A stretch of 18,235 nt of DNA, from positions 1 to 18,235 of the forward strand of contig CAJTYK010000042.1 of the NCBI GenBank assembly GCA_910584285.1, in the 5' to 3' direction. The notes beneath the pieces were generated by a model. The model saw only the letters and a program-made list of their open reading frames with translations, made no database searches and had not been told where the DNA came from. Below, piece by piece: positions 1 through 6,388 of the stretch; position 1 is the stretch's first letter, and every line of letters begins with the position of its first letter. Both the position numbers and the translations under genes were made by a program. Source of the stretch: an uncultured Oscillospiraceae bacterium. Lineage in GTDB: Bacteria; Bacillota; Clostridia; Oscillospirales; Oscillospiraceae.

Positions 1-64
1 CTATTTCTTCCCACTGCTCATCTGTCAAGTCGCTGGGATACGACTCTCGCTCTTTTCCTTTCAT
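1..64 (-). CDS. IS5-type transposase, N-terminal end only (runs off the left edge)
   Basis: The minus strand from an ATG at 64 encodes 21 residues up to the window edge, reading MKGKERESYPSDLTDEQWEE. YPSDLTDEQW is the usual opening of IS5-superfamily transposases (DUF4096-type N-terminal domain), which cut and paste their own element. The catalytic domain lies outside the window, so intactness cannot be judged. The gene sits directly downstream of a broken IS4-type transposase on the same strand. The left end of this element should therefore lie between about 86 and 125, where the IS4-type similarity stops. No strong ribosome binding site is seen before the ATG. Confidence 0.7.
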   Translation of the reverse strand, partial: MKGKERESYPSDLTDEQWEEI

Positions 65-85
65 GTTTCTTATTTTACCACGGCT

Positions 86-493
86 TTATCCTTTTGTGAA
101 TACAGGTTCTAATCCAGTAGAATGTTCCACCATCTTGCACAGGGCCATGTCCTCGCTTTTGGTGAGTTCCTTCTGCACCAGCACATCGGTATAAATCCCG
201 TTTTCCAGGTCGAACAGCGTGTTGAGATGATACAGGTTCCAGCCATGCTACCGCTGCGTGCCGGGCCGGTAGGCATCTGAATCTTCGAGATACGACGTGG
301 ACTTTAGGGAGGTGCCGTCAATGGCCAGCAAGCGGTAGCCCCAGAACGTTTTCCCGGCAGTCAGGGAGTCGGTAAAACGGTGAAACAAGTCCTCAAACGC
401 CTGAGGCAGCAGCTTTTTCCGCTGCTGGACGAAAGCGGACGCTGATGGAGTGCCAATCCCGTTCTGGAAATATCCCAGCAGCCCCTTCCACAT
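86..493 (-). pseudogene. IS4-type transposase remnant, interrupted by a stop codon and truncated at both ends
   Basis: Reading from 493 downwards, the frame encodes SASAFVQQRKKLLPQAFEDLF, then GYRLLAIDGTSLK and, after an in-frame TAG at 248-250, HGWNLYHLNTLFDLENGIYT followed by DVLVQ. This is the order found in IS4-family DDE transposases: an AFxQxR segment, the first catalytic Asp in AIDGT, and the second Asp in YTDVLVQ. The TAG most simply replaces a CAG glutamine codon. The frame ends at 86-88 soon after KMVEHS, well before the catalytic Glu, where the neighbouring IS5-type element begins. Upstream, an in-frame TGA at 500-502 separates it from possible further transposase sequence reaching about 600. 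The gene is non-functional as it stands. Confidence 0.8.
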
Positions 494-838
494 ACCTTTT
501 CAGGGTTTTGTCGCACATTTTTTGCTTTTGTCAAGTATTTTTTTAGCCTTTCCTCGGAAATATTTGGTTAACTTAATGGCATTGGTGTGGGAACAGGCAT
601 TTTTGGGCAAGGGGATACTATGTAGACACGGTAAGGTGAAATAAAAAGATGATTGCAGAATACATCCGAAACCAGTTGAAAAAGGCAAGAAGAAGTAAAA
701 ACAGCCCGTTTACGGACGGCAAGAAACCGTAAGGCAAAGCCAACAGCCCTTTTAGGGGCGGCCCGAAAAGAAATGTGGTCGGCAGATCATTCGGGGCCCC
801 TTTAGGGGCTGCGGGTATAAGGCCCTTATAGGGCCTAC
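494..838. other. Gene-less stretch between transposase debris and the lipoprotein gene
   Basis: No convincing gene is present. Up to about 600 the minus strand may still hold degraded 5' sequence of the IS4-type transposase, in frame apart from the TGA at 500-502, but the similarity is too weak to call. The composition is AT-rich up to about 700, unlike the GC-rich genes nearby. Beyond that come three short stem-loops, described separately. The short open frames here lack ribosome binding sites and resemble no family. Confidence 0.5.
746..836. repeat. Three closely spaced short stem-loops of related sequence
   Basis: Three small inverted repeats share a GCCC-T/A-rich loop-GGGC plan. They are GCCCTTTTAGGGGC at 746-759, GCCCCTTTAGGGGC at 796-809, and the perfect palindrome AGGCCCTTATAGGGCCT at 820-836. 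They lie just beyond the terminator of the lipoprotein gene. They could be reiterated terminator-like elements or a decayed repeat family. Their function is unknown. Confidence 0.5.
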
Positions 839-869
839 TCAAGACCCCCGGCTAAGCCGGGGGTCTTGA
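839..869 (-). terminator. Strong hairpin downstream of the lipoprotein gene
   Basis: A perfect 15-bp inverted repeat (839-853 with 855-869) begins 7 bases after the stop codon of the minus-strand lipoprotein gene. The stem is GC-rich (CCCCCGGC core). There is no clear T-tract on the minus side, so it is a likely but non-canonical intrinsic terminator. Confidence 0.7.
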
Positions 870-875
870 CTCCCC

Positions 876-2570
876 TCAGCCCCTGCCGTTTCCAACGGTA
901 ACGGCCTCCGGAATGTTCGCGTAATCCCACTGGTGATCCGACTCTGCCATCTCGTCGCTGGTAATATTGAAATACCTCCAGTCCTCCGGGCCGCTGGCCT
1001 TCCAGCCGGAACCTTGCTCCCGGTAGTTGGCGTCCCAGGTCACGTCCACGCAGTACCAGTCGCCGTCCAGCCGCACCATGTTCCAGCCGTGATCCGATGT
1101 GCTCCCATGGGCCGCGCCCACCACGGTGATGCACTCTATCCCGGCCAGATCGCACAGCAGCTGGAAGGTGGTGGCGTAGCCCAGGCACACCGCCTTCCGG
1201 TTCACCAGCCCGCCGTAGGGGGTGAAGGATTCCCGGGGCGTCTCCGCCATCTGATCCTGGTGCGTCCAGTCGTAGTTTACGTTGTTGACAATCCAGCTGT
1301 AAATGGCCGTCTCCTTTTCCAGGTCGCTCATACCGTCCTTCAGCGCCTTTCTCAGGACGCTTTTGGCCTTATCATAGATTTTCCGATCCTCCCCGGACAG
1401 GCGGTCGGGATCGTCCTTTTCCCAGGCGGCCCGGATGGCGGAGGTGTCATACAGGGACATATCGTCCTCGTTAGGCGGGGTGAATTTGATTCGATCCGGG
1501 TAATTCGGATCAGGTTCAGTGGTAGGCTGGGAGGACTGGGGATGGCGCTGGGTCGTAGCCCAACCGTTGGCTCCAAGGCGGTACAAGCCCGTGGTGAACA
1601 CATTCTCGGGGTTACCGCACACGGCCAGGATCAGAACATTGGTACCCAATATATGGGCGGCACAGGCCCTTTTCAGCAGGTCGGCTTGGGCAGGGATCTG
1701 AGCACACATCATCTCCTTGGCGTCCAGGTAACCTATCAGCGTGTTGCAGATCTGCCCCGCATACTGCTCCTCCACGGCCCGGAGGGCGGCAAGTTCAAAG
1801 ACAGATTCTCCCTTCCCCCTGGCAATGGCTGCTTCCACCCACTGTGCCCGATCCAGACCGTAGACATCCGTGATATAGCTTTCCAATGCCCCTGGATCGC
1901 CGCTGTCCAGCCGTTCCAGATCGGACACATCATCGCCGTCCAGTTCACAGCTTTCCAGCAGCGCCTCCATGAGTTCGTCCAAGTCATCGGTGGGTGGCAA
2001 GGTCTCCACCCAGAAGGTGGGCGTTGGGCTGGGCAGGGAATCCCCCTTCACCGCCGCCTCAAAGGCCGCGTCCGCCAAAGCCGTATCCGGGCAGATGAAC
2101 AGCGCCGCGTAGGGCCCCCGCTGGTTGACGCTGCCGTTAGCCGCCATGTCCGCCTGATCAGGGGCGTAACCGGCAAAATCCCCCTGGCGCTCAAATGTAT
2201 ATGTCATCAGAGCCGTGGCCGCCCGGACCGCAGCCCCCTCGTCCTCCATGCGCAGCACCGTCAACTCGAAGGCGGAGGCCCCCATACCCCGTATGACCGC
2301 CGCGTCCTGCCACGGATCCTTCAGCTTGTAAGCGTTGTCCAGATAGGCGGCCAGGAACTCCTTCCCGTCCTCGTCCCCGGTCAGGTACTCCACGTCCCCG
2401 GATCCATCGCCATAGCCGCAGCGGGGGAACACCGCGTTCACCACGTCCAGCGCCGCGGGCCCCTCAACCCCCGCCGGCGGCACCGTCCCGGTGGCAGGCT
2501 CCTGCCGGCACCCAGCTGCCAACCCCAGCAGGAGAGCGGCGGACAGCAGCAGCGCAACAAGCCTTTTCAT
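876..2570 (-). CDS. Lipoprotein with two DUF4358-like repeats and a C-terminal transglutaminase-like domain
   Basis: The 564-residue product starts with a lipoprotein signal peptide: a KR-containing n-region, a leucine/alanine core, and LAAGC with Cys21 as the likely lipidated residue. Two similar blocks follow, about 45-170 and 222-335. Each has a short amphipathic opening (LKDPWQDAAVIRGMGASAFE; LDRAQWVEAAIARGKGESVFE) and then an alpha/beta segment, which fits tandem DUF4358 units. After a Pro/Thr/Ser-rich linker (340-370), residues 405-550 form a transglutaminase-like domain with the Cys-His-Asp set visible: Cys462 in AVCLGYA, His494 in DHGWN, and Asp509 in CVDVTWD. It is probably anchored outside the membrane and acts as a cysteine protease or amide-bond enzyme on envelope protein; the substrate is unknown. 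The ATG has AAGGGG upstream (2580-2585). It lies downstream of ireB but is separated from it by a hairpin. Confidence 0.85.
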   Translation of the reverse strand: MKRLVALLLSAALLLGLAAGCRQEPATGTVPPAGVEGPAALDVVNAVFPRCGYGDGSGDVEYLTGDEDGKEFLAAYLDNAYKLKDPWQDAAVIRGMGASAFELTVLRMEDEGAAVRAATALMTYTFERQGDFAGYAPDQADMAANGSVNQRGPYAALFICPDTALADAAFEAAVKGDSLPSPTPTFWVETLPPTDDLDELMEALLESCELDGDDVSDLERLDSGDPGALESYITDVYGLDRAQWVEAAIARGKGESVFELAALRAVEEQYAGQICNTLIGYLDAKEMMCAQIPAQADLLKRACAAHILGTNVLILAVCGNPENVFTTGLYRLGANGWATTQRHPQSSQPTTEPDPNYPDRIKFTPPNEDDMSLYDTSAIRAAWEKDDPDRLSGEDRKIYDKAKSVLRKALKDGMSDLEKETAIYSWIVNNVNYDWTHQDQMAETPRESFTPYGGLVNRKAVCLGYATTFQLLCDLAGIECITVVGAAHGSTSDHGWNMVRLDGDWYCVDVTWDANYREQGSGWKASGPEDWRYFNITSDEMAESDHQWDYANIPEAVTVGNGRG

Positions 2571-2605
2571 AACACACAGCCCCTTAAAAGAATCTTAAAG
2601 TAACA

Positions 2606-2628
2606 GGGGCCCGCCGCCGGCGGGCCCC
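2606..2628 (-). terminator. Hairpin between ireB and the lipoprotein gene
   Basis: The 10-bp stem GGGGCCCGCC/GGCGGGCCCC has a 3-base loop and starts 6 bases after the ireB stop codon on the minus strand. Only a weak T-rich run follows (TGTTACTTT), so read-through into the lipoprotein gene is possible. The following TAAGAT (2597-2592) resembles a -10 box but has no partner -35. Confidence 0.6.
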
Positions 2629-2633
2629 CGTCC

Positions 2634-2888
2634 TCATTTCTCGTGGAGATAGCTTTTCAGCAGCACCTGCAACAGCTCGTCCCGATCCAGCTGACGGATG
2701 AGGGTGCGGGCGTTGTTGTGGTTGGTGATGTAGGTGGGATCCTCGCTGAGAATATAGCCCACAATCTGGTTGATGGGGTTATAGCCCTTCTCCCGCAGGG
2801 AATTATAGACGGAGGACAGGATCATCCGGATCTCCTGATCCTTGTCAATGTTGACGCTGAATTTCCGCGTGTAGTCGATGTCGCTCAT
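2634..2888 (-). CDS. ireB: IreB family regulatory phosphoprotein
   Basis: The 84-residue protein begins MSDIDYTRKFSVN and continues with DQEIRMILSSVYNSLREKGY and NPINQIVGYILSEDPTYITN. This is the conserved layout of the IreB/UPF0297 (DUF965) family, and the length is normal for it. In enterococci IreB is phosphorylated by the PASTA kinase IreK and negatively regulates cephalosporin resistance, and it is widespread in Firmicutes. A GTG nine bases upstream (2897) is also in frame, but AAAAGGGGG at 2897-2905 is spaced for the ATG at 2888 and would overlap the GTG, so the ATG is chosen. A good promoter lies upstream. In many Firmicutes ireB is followed by a Holliday-junction resolvase-like gene (ruvX); that partner is absent here. 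Confidence 0.93.
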   Translation of the reverse strand: MSDIDYTRKFSVNIDKDQEIRMILSSVYNSLREKGYNPINQIVGYILSEDPTYITNHNNARTLIRQLDRDELLQVLLKSYLHEK

Positions 2889-2919
2889 AGGGCGCACCCC
2901 CTTTTCTCTGATACCTGCT

Positions 2920-2948
2920 ATTTTAGCCTACAATGGCTCCGTTGTAAA
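2920..2948 (-). promoter_or_regulatory. Sigma-A-type promoter for ireB
   Basis: On the minus strand TTTACA (2948-2943) and TAAAAT (2925-2920) are separated by 17 bases, reading toward ireB 32 bases away. It is divergent from the promoter at 3027-3055. Confidence 0.7.
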
Positions 2949-3026
2949 GAGGAAAACAAAAAATTTACAAGTGGGACTTCTCATGAAAATTCTGTAAAAC
3001 CTCCGCTTCCGTCCCGTCCAAAGGGA

Positions 3027-3055
3027 TTGACGAACCGGCCCGGGGGTGTTAAGAT
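3027..3055 (+). promoter_or_regulatory. Sigma-A-type promoter for the zinc-ribbon/SH3 protein
   Basis: TTGACG (3027-3032) and TAAGAT (3050-3055) are separated by exactly 17 bases. The start codon of the downstream gene lies 49 bases further on and is preceded by AAGGAGG. Confidence 0.75.
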
Positions 3056-3104
3056 AAGATTGTCCGACAAAATTCGTGCCCACCGTTGAAGGAGGAATTC
3101 CAGC

Positions 3105-4277
3105 ATGGCTTCCAGGCCCTCTCCCAACAGTTTGATCCACTGCGCCGTCTGCGGCGAGGATTATAGTGCCACTTATAAACGCTGCCCCTTCTGCGGGGCG
3201 AAGAACGCCCCGTCCGCCCCCAATCCCCCCCGGAGGGCCCCCGCACCCCCGCCCGTGTACGACGACGAGCCGGAACCCACCCCTCCCCCCCGCCGCGCCG
3301 CCCCCGCCGACCCCGACGACACCTACGTGTTCGACGGGCAGGATCTCTTTGACGACGAGCCCGGGGAGGACTACCACCCCACCCGTCCCAGAGGGGGCAA
3401 GCGGCTGGCGGAGAAGCCCTCCTCCAACCCCTTCGCCGAGGCCCAGATCAACTGGCCCCGGATGATCACCTTCCTGTGCTCCCTGATCATCATCGTGGCG
3501 GCGCTGATCATCGTGTTCACCGTTGTCTATCCCCAGCTTCGGGGAACGGGTGGCCCCGGGGCCAACGCCACCGAGCAGCCCACCCTTCCCGCCACCGACC
3601 CGGCGGGTCAGCCCACCCAACCCGCCGATACCGCTCCCGTGGATCCCTCTGTCACCCAGCCCCCGGTGGATCCCGCCCTCACCGATCCCCCCCTGGTGGG
3701 CCCCGGCGACGACGAGCCCACCGGCCTCACCCTGAACACCTATGACTTCACCATCTACCCCGACAGCAAGCCGGTCACCATCGTGCCCACCGTCACCCCC
3801 GCCGACTGGAACGGCACCGTGACCTTTGAGTCCAGCGACCCCTCCTACGCCACGGTGAGCGCCGCCGGCGTGGTCACCCACGCCAGACCCGATATGGTAG
3901 GCGGCGTTCACGGCATCGTGATCAAGGTAACGGCAGGCACCTTAACGGCGGACTGCAAGGTATTTGTGGCCGGGGCCAGGGCCTCCCAGTCCGATCCCCC
4001 CGCCCAGTCCGATCCCCCTGTGAATCCCACCCAGGCGCCCCCCTCCGGCGGCAACGTCACGGTGGGCCGCTCCGGCGTCATCGTAAACGCGGAGGGCGGC
4101 CTGCGGGTGCGCTCCGGCCCGGGCACCACCTACGCCCCCATCGCCACCCTGTGGAACGGCCAGTCTGTCAACGTGGTGGCCGAGGCGGGAGACGGCTGGT
4201 ATCAGATCACCTTCCCCGGCTCCAGCGGCGCCGCCACCCAGGGCTATATCCGGGGTGAGTATATCTCCACCAACTGA
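3105..4277 (+). CDS. Membrane-anchored protein with zinc ribbon, Ig-like (Big_2) and bacterial SH3 domains
   Basis: The 390-residue protein opens with a cytoplasmic zinc ribbon (Cys13-x2-Cys16 and Cys27-x2-Cys30). A Pro- and acid-rich linker (38-115) leads to one membrane helix (about 121-143, rich in Ile/Val/Leu). Outside lie a Pro/Thr/Asp-rich spacer (150-205), a Big_2-like Ig fold (about 208-289, with the typical VTFESSDPSYATVSAAGVVT) and, after a second Pro-rich linker, an SH3b domain (about 324-388, GGLRVRSGPGTTYAPIATL and GYIRGEYIS). SH3b and Big_2 domains commonly bind cell wall or surface polymers. The architecture therefore suggests a wall-sensing or wall-tethering protein with an intracellular zinc module; its exact role is unknown. 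ATG 3105 has AAGGAGG at 3089-3095. It is transcribed divergently from ireB and ends at a strong terminator. Confidence 0.85.
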   Translation: MASRPSPNSLIHCAVCGEDYSATYKRCPFCGAKNAPSAPNPPRRAPAPPPVYDDEPEPTPPPRRAAPADPDDTYVFDGQDLFDDEPGEDYHPTRPRGGKRLAEKPSSNPFAEAQINWPRMITFLCSLIIIVAALIIVFTVVYPQLRGTGGPGANATEQPTLPATDPAGQPTQPADTAPVDPSVTQPPVDPALTDPPLVGPGDDEPTGLTLNTYDFTIYPDSKPVTIVPTVTPADWNGTVTFESSDPSYATVSAAGVVTHARPDMVGGVHGIVIKVTAGTLTADCKVFVAGARASQSDPPAQSDPPVNPTQAPPSGGNVTVGRSGVIVNAEGGLRVRSGPGTTYAPIATLWNGQSVNVVAEAGDGWYQITFPGSSGAATQGYIRGEYISTN

Positions 4278-4289
4278 ATTGGAAACGCG

Positions 4290-4321
4290 GGAGCGCCGCC
4301 CGGACGGGCGGCGCTCCTTTT
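4290..4321 (+). terminator. Intrinsic terminator after the zinc-ribbon/SH3 gene
   Basis: A 12-bp perfect stem (4290-4301 with 4306-4317), a 4-base loop and TTTT (4318-4321) lie 13 bases after the stop codon. The next gene begins only 17 bases later, so it probably depends on partial read-through. Confidence 0.85.
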
Positions 4322-4338
4322 CATAAGGAGGATCCGCT

Positions 4339-4974
4339 ATGCTCACAGTGGAACGCGTCAGCATCATGAACCTGGAAAACGCCATGCGGGGGGCCCGGAA
4401 CCCCATGAACAGCTGGGCTCGCTCGGACAGCGCCTATGGCCCCGACGGGCAGTACCGGCTGGGGCCCAACGATCTGGATCTGGCCCTGCGCCTGTGCGCC
4501 GCGGGCAGCGATCACCGAAAATTTCTCCGGCAGGTCATGGTGTCCATGGACATCACCGCCCCCCTGTATTGGTGGAAGGAATTCGATACCTATAAGGTGG
4601 GCACCGTGGCCAACTCCACCTCCACCATGCACAAGCTCCACGCCCGGCCCATTGAGCTGTCCGACTTCTCCGCCGACCGCCTCACCTCCGCCTCGCTGGT
4701 GGAGTTTCAGCGGTACATCGCCTATCTGGAGACGGTGCGGCAGCGGTACGTGGCGGACAAGAACAAAGCCGACTGGTACGACCTGATCCAGCTCCTGCCC
4801 TCCAGCTACAATCAGATGCGGACGGTGACGCTGAACTACGAGGTGCTGGTCAACCTCTACTTCGCCCGCCGGAACCACAAGCTGGACGAGTGGCACGTGC
4901 TGTGCGCCGCCATCCTGGAGCTGCCCTACGCCCGGGAGCTACTGAGCGCTGTTGGTGGCGAGACAATCCCATGA
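4339..4974 (+). CDS. Conserved protein, probably a divergent ThyX-like fold
   Basis: This 211-residue protein is of a kind I associate with clostridial and phage genomes, though its function is not known to me. Distinct blocks are GSDHRKFLRQVMVSMDITAP (56-75), LYWWKEFDTYKVGTVANSTS (76-95), and LLPSSYNQMRTVTLNYEVLV (152-171) followed by ARRNHKLDEWH. The last block parallels the C-terminal part of flavin-dependent thymidylate synthase, where an LP...Y segment is followed by an N-containing helix, an R pair and AQxE. The middle block sits where ThyX has its RHRxxSxNExS signature, but those residues are not conserved. A ThyX-like fold is therefore an inference, and thymidylate synthase activity is doubtful. 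ATG 4339 has AAGGAGGA at 4325-4332. No promoter is visible between it and the upstream terminator. Confidence 0.7.
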   Translation: MLTVERVSIMNLENAMRGARNPMNSWARSDSAYGPDGQYRLGPNDLDLALRLCAAGSDHRKFLRQVMVSMDITAPLYWWKEFDTYKVGTVANSTSTMHKLHARPIELSDFSADRLTSASLVEFQRYIAYLETVRQRYVADKNKADWYDLIQLLPSSYNQMRTVTLNYEVLVNLYFARRNHKLDEWHVLCAAILELPYARELLSAVGGETIP

Positions 4975-4978
4975 CAAA

Positions 4979-5007
4979 CGCGCCCTCCGGCTGTGCCGGA
5001 GGGCGCG
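4979..5007. terminator. Bidirectional hairpin between convergent genes
   Basis: A perfect 13-bp stem (4979-4991 with 4995-5007) and a 3-base loop (TGT) fill the space between the plus-strand ThyX-like gene and the minus-strand HAD gene. T-tracts are weak on both sides, but position and stability argue for a shared terminator. Confidence 0.75.
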
Positions 5008-5011
5008 TACC

Positions 5012-5686
5012 TTATACGTTCAGCCAACTTTGCAGCCCGGGCAGATCGTCCGCGATATGTACGTGGGGATAGTCCTGGAACGCCTCCCGGGGGGTGGTGC
5101 CGTTGAGCACCGCGCAGAACGCGCAGCCCCCCGCCCGGGCGGTGGCGGCGTCGATCACCGTGTCCCCGCAGAACAGCACCTGTCCCGGCTCCAGACCCAG
5201 CCGCGCCAGGGCCAGGTTCAACCCCTCCGGATCGGGCTTGTTCCGGCGCACGTCGTCCCCGCCGATCACCAGCTCCAGCAGCTCCAGCTTCCCCTGGTGG
5301 GCGAAGATCTGCCGCAGGGTGTCCCCTGGCTTGGTGGATACGATGGCGGTATGCACCCCCGCCCCCTTCAGCGCGGCCAGCAGCTCCGCCGCCCCGGATA
5401 GCAGTTTCGTCCCCCGGATCATCAGCTCCCGCCCCGGCCCCTGGGCCTCGGTGCCCACGGTGATGTGGAACTGGTGGGCAAAGGCCGCCTGCCGCGACCG
5501 ATCCGTCTCCCCGGTGAGGTGGGTAAAGCCGTCCTCCAGCGTCATCCCCACGGTGGTTCGCACCTGCTCCACCGTGGGCTCGGGCAGCCCCAGGGCGGTA
5601 AAGCCCCGGCGGTAGCCCTCCGCAATGGCGGCGGTGGAGTCCCCCAGCGTGTAGTCAAAGTCGAAAAAAATCCCCTGATAGTCCAT
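5012..5686 (-). CDS. HAD-family phosphatase, phosphoglycolate-phosphatase-like
   Basis: The 224-residue protein carries all four HAD motifs. Motif I is DFDYTLGDS (Asp9 nucleophile, Asp11 acid/base), motif II is IVSTK with Ser117, motif III is RNKPDP with Lys150, and motif IV is GDTVID with Asp175 and Asp179. The helical cap inserted after motif I (about 16-85) marks subfamily I, like phosphoglycolate phosphatase and beta-phosphoglucomutase. VGMTLEDGF matches the cap of Gph-like enzymes. It probably removes phosphate from a small metabolite in the cytoplasm; the substrate cannot be told from sequence. The start is the ATG at 5686. A weak GGGGG lies upstream, and the leader contains a palindrome overlapping an extended -10 promoter. 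Confidence 0.9.
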   Translation of the reverse strand: MDYQGIFFDFDYTLGDSTAAIAEGYRRGFTALGLPEPTVEQVRTTVGMTLEDGFTHLTGETDRSRQAAFAHQFHITVGTEAQGPGRELMIRGTKLLSGAAELLAALKGAGVHTAIVSTKPGDTLRQIFAHQGKLELLELVIGGDDVRRNKPDPEGLNLALARLGLEPGQVLFCGDTVIDAATARAGGCAFCAVLNGTTPREAFQDYPHVHIADDLPGLQSWLNV

Positions 5687-5718
5687 GTCATGCCCCCGCT
5701 TTTTTCGTTGTCCGGGGT

Positions 5719-5753
5719 ATTATACCACAGGCGCGAAGCGCCGTTGTGGTATA
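5719..5753 (-). promoter_or_regulatory. Extended -10 promoter embedded in a palindrome, upstream of the HAD gene
   Basis: On the minus strand TGGTATAAT (5727-5719) is an extended -10 element with a perfect TATAAT. It forms one arm of an inverted repeat: TATACCACA then GGCGC at 5721-5734, loop GAA, then GCGCC at 5738-5742, a 2-base bulge, and TGTGGTATA at 5745-5753. No good -35 is seen at the expected distance. The palindrome could be an operator for a dimeric regulator, or the leader hairpin of the upstream transcript. Confidence 0.55.
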
Positions 5754-5765
5754 TCAGTCCAATCT

Positions 5766-5794
5766 ATATCATAGACGCCCTGTGGCTATGATAT
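5766..5794. repeat. Second inverted repeat in the same intergenic region
   Basis: ATATCATAG (5766-5774) pairs perfectly with CTATGATAT (5786-5794) around an 11-base loop. It lies between the end of the sigma-like gene (5813) and the HAD promoter. It may end the upstream cassette transcript, though no T-tract follows, or be a protein-binding site. Confidence 0.5.
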
Positions 5795-5812
5795 CACAAA
5801 ACGCGCCGTCTT

Positions 5813-6130
5813 TCAACTGTTGGCCTGCTCCAGCAGGTTGGCCGCCCCGTAGCGCAGGCAGCGGTACAGCCGCTGCCGTCCTCGCTTCAGCGTCCGGGAC
5901 ACGGTGGACTTGTTCACCCCGCACTGCTTGGCGATGGCCTCCATGCTCATGTTCTGCCCGTAATAGAGGATCATGTACTCCCGTTGCCGGGCGGTGACGT
6001 CCTGCCGCAGGGCATGGGTCAGGTTCCGCTTCAGGCGGTTGATCTGATCCCGGTTGTCGTCGGCCATCAGCTCGGCGTATACCCGCAGGTCCGCCAGGCC
6101 GAAGCTGTTGTCATAAGAAACGGTTCGCAT
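5813..6130 (-). CDS. Small sigma-70 region-4-like HTH protein
   Basis: In this 105-residue protein the C-terminal half, LTHALRQDVTARQREYMILY to STVSRTLKRGRQRLYRCLRY, reads as a sigma-70 region 4 helix-turn-helix. TARQREYMILYYGQNMSMEA and IAKQCGVNKSTVSRTLKRG (about 47-85) hold the two helices. Region 2, needed for -10 binding and core contact, is missing, so it is not a full sigma factor. Such proteins are common in clostridial mobile or phage-like regions and act as accessory transcription factors. ATG 6130 has GAGGAGG directly upstream, and only 3 bases separate it from the preceding gene, so it is the last gene of a three-gene unit. The target is unknown. Confidence 0.8.
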   Translation of the reverse strand: MRTVSYDNSFGLADLRVYAELMADDNRDQINRLKRNLTHALRQDVTARQREYMILYYGQNMSMEAIAKQCGVNKSTVSRTLKRGRQRLYRCLRYGAANLLEQANS

Positions 6131-6133
6131 TGG

Positions 6134-6388
6134 TTACCTCCTCCTGTGATCCACCGGGCCCAGCCCGGCTCCCCGCCGGGGGGTGTATTTCCGGTAGTAG
6201 CCGTTCAGCTGCCGGGCTACCCCCCGCACATCCCGGTACATGGCCCGCAGCGGCCGCAGCCGCCGGTCCAGCCGAATCCGGTGCTGTTCGTCCCCGGCCT
6301 CCCGTAGGGCCCGCTCCAGCTCGGAGATCCGGCCCCGCAGCATAGCCGCCGTCTGCTCGTATTCCTGTGATAGCTCATACAATGTCAT
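6134..6388 (-). CDS. Small arginine-rich coiled-coil protein
   Basis: An ATG at 6388 opens an 84-residue frame: MTLYELSQEYEQTAAMLRGR, then ISELERALREAGDEQHRIRL, then arginine-rich helices and YYRKYTPRRG. Heptad-like spacing over about residues 4-62 suggests a helical hairpin or coiled coil. The rest is basic. The start overlaps the stop of the upstream zinc protein by ATGA, a translational coupling signature, and the stop lies 3 bases before the sigma-like gene. I do not recognise a characterised family. Similar short proteins occur beside small sigma-like genes in clostridial elements, so a partner or anti-sigma-like role is possible but unproven. Confidence 0.7.
   Translation of the reverse strand: MTLYELSQEYEQTAAMLRGRISELERALREAGDEQHRIRLDRRLRPLRAMYRDVRGVARQLNGYYRKYTPRRGAGLGPVDHRRR

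Noticed and set aside
933..2603. 556-codon plus-strand open frame opposite the lipoprotein gene
   Set aside because: It is antisense to a gene with a signal peptide, ribosome binding site and catalytic motifs; its length comes from high GC suppressing stop codons, and its composition (His/Gly/Val/Arg-rich) is typical of a shadow frame.
3523..3745. Proline-rich plus-strand frames inside the zinc-ribbon/SH3 gene
   Set aside because: They are off-frame readings of a Pro/Thr-rich linker without start signals.
2928..3911. 327-codon minus-strand frame rich in Gly and Val
   Set aside because: It is the antisense of the Pro-rich zinc-ribbon/SH3 gene; glycine-rich composition is what a proline-rich gene gives on the opposite strand.
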